A stretch of DNA of 12,417 nucleotides from CAZZIZ01 sp964654535 (GTDB lineage Bacteria; Bacteroidota; Bacteroidia; Chitinophagales; UBA2359), in assembly GCA_964654535.1 (NCBI GenBank), contig CAZZIZ010000101.1:1-12417 (forward strand), written 5' to 3'. Shown here one piece after another: positions 9,615 through 12,417 of the stretch. Every line of letters starts with the position of its first letter. Within the stretch, counting starts at the first letter, position 1. The notes beneath the pieces are model-generated. The model saw nothing but the letters and a program-made list of their open reading frames with translations. It did no database searches and had not been told where the DNA came from. The translations under genes were made by a program, and so were the position numbers.

Positions 9615-9645
9615 ACTCGATATTAAATCATTAATCGATTCGAGT
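9615..9645. repeat. Imperfect palindrome in the giant-gene leader
   Basis: Arms ACTCGA (9615-9620) and TCGAGT (9640-9645) flank a second inverted pair, ATTAA (9622-9626) and TTAAT (9631-9635), around the loop ATCA. It lies 40-70 bases before the giant gene, where a promoter is expected. It could be an operator half-site pair or chance in AT-rich DNA. I could not recognise a convincing Bacteroidota TTTG / TAnnTTTG promoter here. Confidence 0.3.
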
Positions 9646-9647
9646 CA

Positions 9648-9678
9648 CGCCTAAGTGCTGAAATATTATCGCCTAAGT
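9648..9678 (-). promoter_or_regulatory. Paired 9-bp direct repeats with 13-bp spacer: candidate activator site of the giant gene
   Basis: On the minus strand ACTTAGGCG occurs exactly twice, at 9678-9670 and 9656-9648. The two copies are separated by 13 bp, so starts are 22 bp apart, about two helical turns. They lie 73-103 bp upstream of the ATG at 9575, a usual place for an activator site. Two 9-bp direct repeats with a 12-13 bp spacer is the known geometry of LytTR-type response-regulator sites. The bases do not clearly match the published LytTR consensus, so the regulator is unknown. Confidence 0.4.
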
Positions 9679-9840
9679 TCCCGCCGATAGAGTGAGAACA
9701 AAAAAAATGCCCCGAAAACAGATTTTGCACCACTCCCCTTTGGATTAACTTCCAATTTGGACGCGGCAAGTCAAAACCACATAAAATATTACCAATCAAG
9801 CAGATGCGTAGCTCCCTGTTATAAAAGTGTTTGAAGTGTT

Positions 9841-10077
9841 TTGGGCGTATCCCTTTGCAGCCCAAACACAGGCCTGGCGCAAAGTGCCGGGCTATCCAGG
9901 ACTCCGCTTTCGCTTCGGTACTAGTGGCTCCTATAGCACAAATGCTTCTACCGCTAGGGCGGTAAGCCTTTGTAATAGTCGCTACACGAGTACTGCAAGA
10001 GCAAATGGTCTATCGGCATCTTCCGCCAGCGGAAAGCGCTAGGCCATTTGCTCGCATCCTTACTATCCCTTACGCGG
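9841..10077 (+). repeat. GC-rich dispersed noncoding element, copy 1
   Basis: Starts with TTGGGCGTATCCC (9841), has GCCGGGCTATCC at 9886 and ends with TATCCCTTACGCGG (10064-10077). The same three landmarks in the same order occur in the element at 12076-12244 on the other strand; the distance from TTGGGCGT to the CGGGCT box is 45 bases in both. Inside are nested inverted repeats: GAGCAAATGG (9999-10008) pairs with CCATTTGCTC (10044-10053) around a TTCCGC/GCGGAA stem (10021-10034), and ACCGC/GCGGT lies at about 9950-9963. I recall similar GGGCGTGCC...CGGGCT...ATCCCTCACGC sequences scattered in Flavobacteriia genomes; function is unknown to me. Confidence 0.65.
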
Positions 10078-10110
10078 ATGTTCGTGGTGATTGAGGTTTT
10101 TCGGTTCGGT

Positions 10111-10211
10111 TTGGAGGACGCTTTTGCTGGAGGACGTTTACCCACCCCGCTGCGCGGGCGTCCTTCCCAGGAGGGGATGTATTGGATGACGCTTTTGCTA
10201 GAAGGCGTTGG
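10111..10211. repeat. Imperfect direct repeat pair with internal ~16-bp repeat
   Basis: A segment at 10111-10140 and one at 10182-10211 (71 bp apart) match at about 24 of 28 positions and share the exact core GACGCTTTTGCT. Within the first copy TGGAGGACG occurs twice, separated by CTTTTGC, so the unit is itself a short duplication. The second copy is more diverged (TGGATGACG, TAGAAGGCG). There is no coding content. This may be debris of a dispersed repeat family. Confidence 0.5.
10132..10163. repeat. Composite GC-rich hairpin between the direct repeats
   Basis: GGACG (10132-10136) can pair with CGTCC (10159-10163). Inside, CCCGC (10146-10150) pairs with GCGGG (10154-10158) around a TGC loop. 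There is an asymmetric internal loop on the left side and no T-tract on either side, so it is not an intrinsic terminator. Confidence 0.4.
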
Positions 10212-10254
10212 CGATTGAAAATCGCCGCTTAGGCATTTCGACTGAAAGTCGAAA
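10210..10254. repeat. Two back-to-back perfect hairpins with GAA loops downstream of the GNAT gene
   Basis: First hairpin: GGCGATT-GAA-AATCGCC (10210-10226), 7 bp. Second: TTTCGACT-GAA-AGTCGAAA (10236-10254), 8 bp. Both are perfect, share the same three-base loop and are 9 bases apart. They begin 15 bases beyond the GNAT stop codon when read on the minus strand. No T-run follows, so a role in mRNA 3'-end protection or a REP-like dispersed palindrome is more likely than an intrinsic terminator. The function is inferred. Confidence 0.55.
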
Positions 10255-10268
10255 CGAGGTGCGTATAC

Positions 10269-11039
10269 TTAAAAAGTGTCTAGGTCGCCGTCGCCAAACT
10301 TGATTGCATCTATATCTATGGATTTGTCGATGAGATAGTAACCAATTGGAAACGTCTTTGCGGCTTTGTAGCGTGTTGCTAAAAAGCGATCCCAAGGAGT
10401 ATCGGGGCTGCATTGGAATACTACTTTTCTNNNNNNNNNNNNNNNNNNNNNNNNNNNNNNNNNNNNNNNNNNNNNNNNNNNNNNNNNNNNNNNNNNNNNN
10501 NNNNNNNNNNNNNNNNNNNNNNNNNNNNNNGTGTGGTAAAGAAAAGTTCTTTTCAAACGCAGCTTTGAAAAAACGCGTTCGAAAGGAAGCGCTCCAACTG
10601 GAAATTCATACAGATTCAAATGCTCGACAAACTGCCAGTCGAGTTTGTTTTTAAAAATAGGGTAAGAGGCCTGATTGGGAAAACCAAAAACGAAGGCAAG
10701 GCCATCTTCAGCAGCTTTATTGTGACAAGCTTTTGCCAGCGTGGTAAAGATTCCCTTCCCTCTGTACGCATCTAGCGTCATAGAATCACCGCTTTGCCCT
10801 CCGACTATAGAGCCTTGAGGGGAGTCGAAGTTATACAAAGTAAGGCCTTGAAACGCCACCACTTGCTCTGCATCATTGACGGCCATAAAGGCAATGGAGC
10901 GTTGGTACTTTTTACTGAGCTCATCTAAAGTATAGAACTTAGCATTAACTTCTTTGTGCAAAGATTGCAAAGTTTTAATTCTACTTTCGTCAAATGGTAC
11001 TACGTGCCAATCCTTACTACCCTCAGACATAGCTTCCAT
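10269..11039 (-). CDS. GNAT-family acyltransferase, interrupted by assembly gap
   Basis: Visible are 169 residues before a 100-N gap and about 53 after it. GNAT motif A is at 93-98 (RGKGIF, the acetyl-/acyl-CoA pyrophosphate loop), preceded by a VGGQSGDSMT strand and followed by a helix (about 98-112) and FGFPNQASYPIFKNKLDW (118-135). This pattern fits GNAT proteins found in Bacteroidota polysaccharide clusters, which N- or O-acylate sugars; the acceptor is unknown. The C-terminal piece ends DGDLDTF with a TAA stop. No signal peptide is seen, so it should be cytoplasmic. The start overlaps the deacetylase gene by 17 bases; ATG at 11030 is an alternative that would give an 8-base ATGTCTGA overlap. 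Both imply translational coupling. The 256-codon length is not reliable because 100 N is a conventional unknown-size gap, and the real protein may be longer. Confidence 0.85.
   Translation of the reverse strand: MEAMSEGSKDWHVVPFDESRIKTLQSLHKEVNAKFYTLDELSKKYQRSIAFMAVNDAEQVVAFQGLTLYNFDSPQGSIVGGQSGDSMTLDAYRGKGIFTTLAKACHNKAAEDGLAFVFGFPNQASYPIFKNKLDWQFVEHLNLYEFPVGALPFERVFSKLRLKRTFLYHXXXXXXXXXXXXXXXXXXXXXXXXXXXXXXXXXXRKVVFQCSPDTPWDRFLATRYKAAKTFPIGYYLIDKSIDIDAIKFGDGDLDTF
10431..10530. other. Assembly gap of 100 N inside the GNAT gene
   Basis: Exactly 100 unknown bases, the conventional length for a scaffold gap of unknown size. It removes the region after residue 169 of the GNAT protein. The frame happens to be maintained with 100 N, but true length and frame cannot be read. 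The two flanks may be further apart or may even overlap. Confidence 0.97.
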
Positions 11040-12018
11040 TTAGTAAGCATCTAAGTTGATTGTTCCAAGAGATGTACGGATTCATTCCAAAACGATTTCT
11101 CAAAGCTGTTTTCGATTTATCATTCGGGTTCGCAAAGTCCATTAGCAATTGCTGCTTGAGTCCGATAGAATTGCAATAGTCCACGATGTCTTTATTGTAA
11201 TGACCAAAAGGATAGGCCATAGCCGTAACTTCGCGTTGTACAATAGACTCTAAATATTCTTTGGAGTCTAGAATATCTTTTTGCGCTGCCTCAAAATCAA
11301 TATTCGCAAGTGAGTCGTGAACTGTACCGTGTGCTCCTACGGAAAACAAGTCGTGTCGGTCGATTTGAGCGATTTCATCATCGCTAAGGAGCTCCCAATA
11401 ATCTGCAAACTGAGTTTGCTTTTTAAACGCATCTGGGAGTTGTGACATACTTTCTTGCTTCCATTGGTAGTTAGTAGTAAGTCCTTTGGCTTTTAACGAA
11501 ACGCCATTAGTCGCTGAATAATATTCCTTTGCATTTCTTTTTTCGAATTGCTCATTAGCAATAATAATTGACGCAGAATAATTTGCCGATGCAAGGTCTA
11601 TATAATCTGCCCAAAGTATATCGCTTTTTAGTTTTCGAATAGCGGTAACAAAAAATGTAGCTGGCACTTTGTACTTTTCCAGAATGGGAATGGCATACTT
11701 TAAGTTATTGCGATAACCATCGTCGAAAGTGAGGCAGACATTGAGTTTGTTTTTGTCGTAATCTTTTGCGTAAAACTGATCGAGACTTATTGGGTTGAAG
11801 TGTTTTGCGAAATAGGCTACTTGCTTTTCGAAATAATTTCGGCTTATAAATCGGCTATTATAAGCGATTTCACCTCGTTGGTCGATTCCGTGGTAGAGCA
11901 AGATTATCGCTTCATTCCGATACTTTTTGGGATTGTTTTTTCTAATGCCCGAGGTGTAGAGCAAGTCGTTGCTTGCAAACTTGATCTTGGATTTTACTTT
12001 ATGTAAGAGAGAAGGCAT
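11023..12018 (-). CDS. Polysaccharide deacetylase (NodB homology domain, CE4-like)
   Basis: A complete 331-residue protein with ATG start and TGA stop. NodB motif 1 is LTFDDG (96-101), with Asp99 as presumed catalytic base and Asp100 as metal ligand. Motif 2 is HGTVH (230-234), giving metal ligands His230 and His234. AYPFG (268-272) corresponds to the later conserved loop, and LLYHGI (40-45) is the usual early strand. Between motifs 1 and 2 is a long insertion (about 130-215), as in many polysaccharide deacetylases from Bacteroidota sugar clusters. The family removes N-acetyl or O-acetyl groups from polysaccharides using a divalent metal; this protein's substrate cannot be read. No signal peptide or membrane segment is evident, suggesting a cytoplasmic enzyme acting on a precursor. 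It overlaps the following GNAT gene by 17 bases; deacetylation followed by acylation of the same sugar is an attractive inference. Confidence 0.92.
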   Translation of the reverse strand: MPSLLHKVKSKIKFASNDLLYTSGIRKNNPKKYRNEAIILLYHGIDQRGEIAYNSRFISRNYFEKQVAYFAKHFNPISLDQFYAKDYDKNKLNVCLTFDDGYRNNLKYAIPILEKYKVPATFFVTAIRKLKSDILWADYIDLASANYSASIIIANEQFEKRNAKEYYSATNGVSLKAKGLTTNYQWKQESMSQLPDAFKKQTQFADYWELLSDDEIAQIDRHDLFSVGAHGTVHDSLANIDFEAAQKDILDSKEYLESIVQREVTAMAYPFGHYNKDIVDYCNSIGLKQQLLMDFANPNDKSKTALRNRFGMNPYISWNNQLRCLLNGSYV

Positions 12019-12075
12019 TGTTAACTCAAGGTAGCATCATTTTGAGGCTTAAGCAATGCGTGATAGCCTCTTCTT

Positions 12076-12244
12076 CGCGTGAGGGATAGAGGCCTTTGTG
12101 GAGCTCCTGTTGCTGACAAACGCCGAGCCCTCAGCACCTAAGTGCTGGAGGGGCGATGCGTGCAGGCAGCAGAACAGAGCGACGGCCGAAAGCCCGACCC
12201 CGAACTTAGTGCGCAGCACTAGATGTGAGTGGGGCACGCCCAAA
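12076..12244 (-). repeat. GC-rich dispersed noncoding element, copy 2
   Basis: Read on the minus strand it starts TTTGGGCGTGCCCC (12244-12231), has GGTCGGGCT at 12199-12191 and ends TATCCCTCACGCG (12088-12076). This is the landmark order of copy 1, with the same 45-base offset between the first two boxes. Between those boxes is a TAGTGC-GCA-GCACTA hairpin (12207-12221). Further in, CAGCAC-CTAA-GTGCTG (12132-12147) forms a stem extended by C-rich/G-rich flanks to about 12127-12154. The variable interiors of the two copies differ in sequence and length (169 against 237 bases) but both are strongly self-complementary. Confidence 0.65.
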
Positions 12245-12280
12245 TAAAAAGCAATTTTACAATCAAAATTTTCAGACGTT

Positions 12281-12336
12281 AACACTCCCCTAACCCCTCT
12301 CAAGAAGGGAACCACGCCGATTGCCTGCGTCAATCG
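12281..12336 (-). repeat. C-rich dispersed-type repeat plus CGATTG/CAATCG hairpin
   Basis: On the minus strand the segment reads a hairpin CGATTG-ACGCAGG-CAATCG (12336-12318), then a G-rich stretch containing GAGGGGTTAGGGGAG (12299-12285). I recall GGGGTTAGGGG-type stretches as a frequent dispersed repeat in Flavobacteriia, often mistaken for coding sequence. Here the frame across it reads LRLTQAIGVVPFLRGVRGVL, a peptide typical of such spurious calls. The function is unknown. Confidence 0.45.
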
Positions 12337-12355
12337 CAAGGAATTATAATACCTT

Positions 12356-12393
12356 AAAAACAAAAAAAACCCATTGATCCAAGGACCAATGGG
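12356..12393 (-). terminator. Intrinsic terminator of a gene beyond the right edge
   Basis: On the minus strand CCCATTG (12393-12387) pairs perfectly with CAATGGG (12376-12370), with up to three further pairs inside after a mismatch. It is followed at once by eight T (12369-12362), a G and five more T. This is a clear rho-independent terminator for transcription entering leftward from beyond 12417. It therefore separates that upstream gene from the deacetylase-GNAT pair, which needs its own promoter. Confidence 0.85.
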
Positions 12394-12417
12394 CTTTACT
12401 ACTAATTCACTCGATGC

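Larger units (their letters stand above)
9576..10268. other. Repeat-rich intergenic region between the GNAT gene and the giant gene
   Basis: Nothing in this 693-base stretch looks like a protein gene: reading frames on both strands are short, overlapping and cross repeats. From left to right it holds the leader of the giant gene (9576-9680), an unassigned AT-rich stretch (9680-9840), a GC-rich dispersed element (9841-10077), an imperfect direct repeat and a composite hairpin (10111-10211), and two adjacent hairpins (10210-10254) just beyond the GNAT stop. No tRNA, rRNA or known riboswitch was recognised. Confidence 0.7.
12019..12361. other. Noncoding region upstream of the deacetylase gene
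   Basis: About 340 bases without a believable gene. Leftward from the terminator it holds a hairpin plus C-rich repeat, an AT-rich stretch (12245-12280), the second copy of the dispersed element, and about 57 bases of leader before the deacetylase ATG. A 104-codon frame on the minus strand crosses all of these repeats, starts with TTG and looks accidental. No convincing promoter was found, although one is expected here. Confidence 0.65.

Noticed and set aside
9700..9729. Possible intrinsic terminator on the minus strand (eight T at 9707-9700 after an AAAA...TTTT stem)
   Set aside because: The stem is only AT pairs plus a bulged 3-bp TGC/GCA, too weak to support; it might still insulate the giant gene but cannot be claimed.
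9945..10077. tRNA or tmRNA-like folding in the structured GC-rich region
   Set aside because: No acceptor stem with CCA context, T-loop GGTTCGAATCC-type motif or anticodon arm at proper spacing was seen; the stems belong to the dispersed element.
9623..10145. Several short open frames on both strands (about 60-80 codons) in the intergenic region
   Set aside because: They overlap each other on opposite strands, cover inverted repeats, have no family-like motifs and no sensible start context.
12026..12033. TACCTTGA on the minus strand as a Bacteroidota -7 (TAnnTTTG-like) promoter of the deacetylase gene
   Set aside because: It is imperfect and only about 8 bases before the ATG, which would leave no leader; no matching -33 TTTG at normal spacing.
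12049..12363. 104-codon minus-strand open frame upstream of the deacetylase
   Set aside because: It starts with TTG inside the terminator T-tract, crosses the C-rich repeat and the whole dispersed element, and has the composition expected of repeat read-through.

Overview
The window looks like part of a draft chromosome from a Bacteroidota bacterium, most likely class Flavobacteriia or a near relative. Four things suggest this: a giant secreted repeat protein of the type-IX-secretion / gliding-motility-associated kind, A-rich start contexts without clear Shine-Dalgarno sequences, a polysaccharide deacetylase next to a GNAT protein typical of Bacteroidota surface-sugar clusters, and GC-rich dispersed noncoding repeats that I recall from Flavobacteriia genomes (recollection, not searched). 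A run of exactly 100 N marks a scaffold gap.

Layout. All three genes are on the minus strand. Positions 9575 down to 1 are one uninterrupted reading frame of at least 3,191 codons that leaves the window without a stop. I followed this frame row by row and found no in-frame stop. It encodes a signal peptide, a PPC-like beta-sandwich, an Ig/PKD-like module, then 20 tandem copies of a roughly 90-residue Asp-rich repeat with two cysteines (about 8670-3241). A different set of modules follows (3240-1), with a higher-order period of about 801 bp that shortens to 483 bp toward the window edge. The C-terminus, where a type B T9SS sorting domain would be expected, is outside the window.

Positions 9576-10268 are noncoding. 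The giant gene's leader contains a 9-bp direct repeat with a 13-bp spacer, an imperfect palindrome and a small hairpin. Beyond it lie a GC-rich dispersed element, an imperfect direct repeat, and two back-to-back hairpins with identical GAA loops.

Positions 10269-12018 hold an overlapping gene pair read in the same direction. The upstream gene is a NodB-fold polysaccharide deacetylase and the downstream one is a GNAT acyltransferase interrupted by the assembly gap. They are probably co-transcribed and may act on a cell-surface or exported polysaccharide.

Positions 12019-12417 are noncoding: a second, oppositely oriented copy of the dispersed element, a C-rich repeat with a hairpin, and an intrinsic terminator for a gene lying beyond the right edge. 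The most interesting material is the modular architecture of the giant protein, the possible operator in its leader, and the dispersed element whose two copies share boundary motifs at identical internal spacing.
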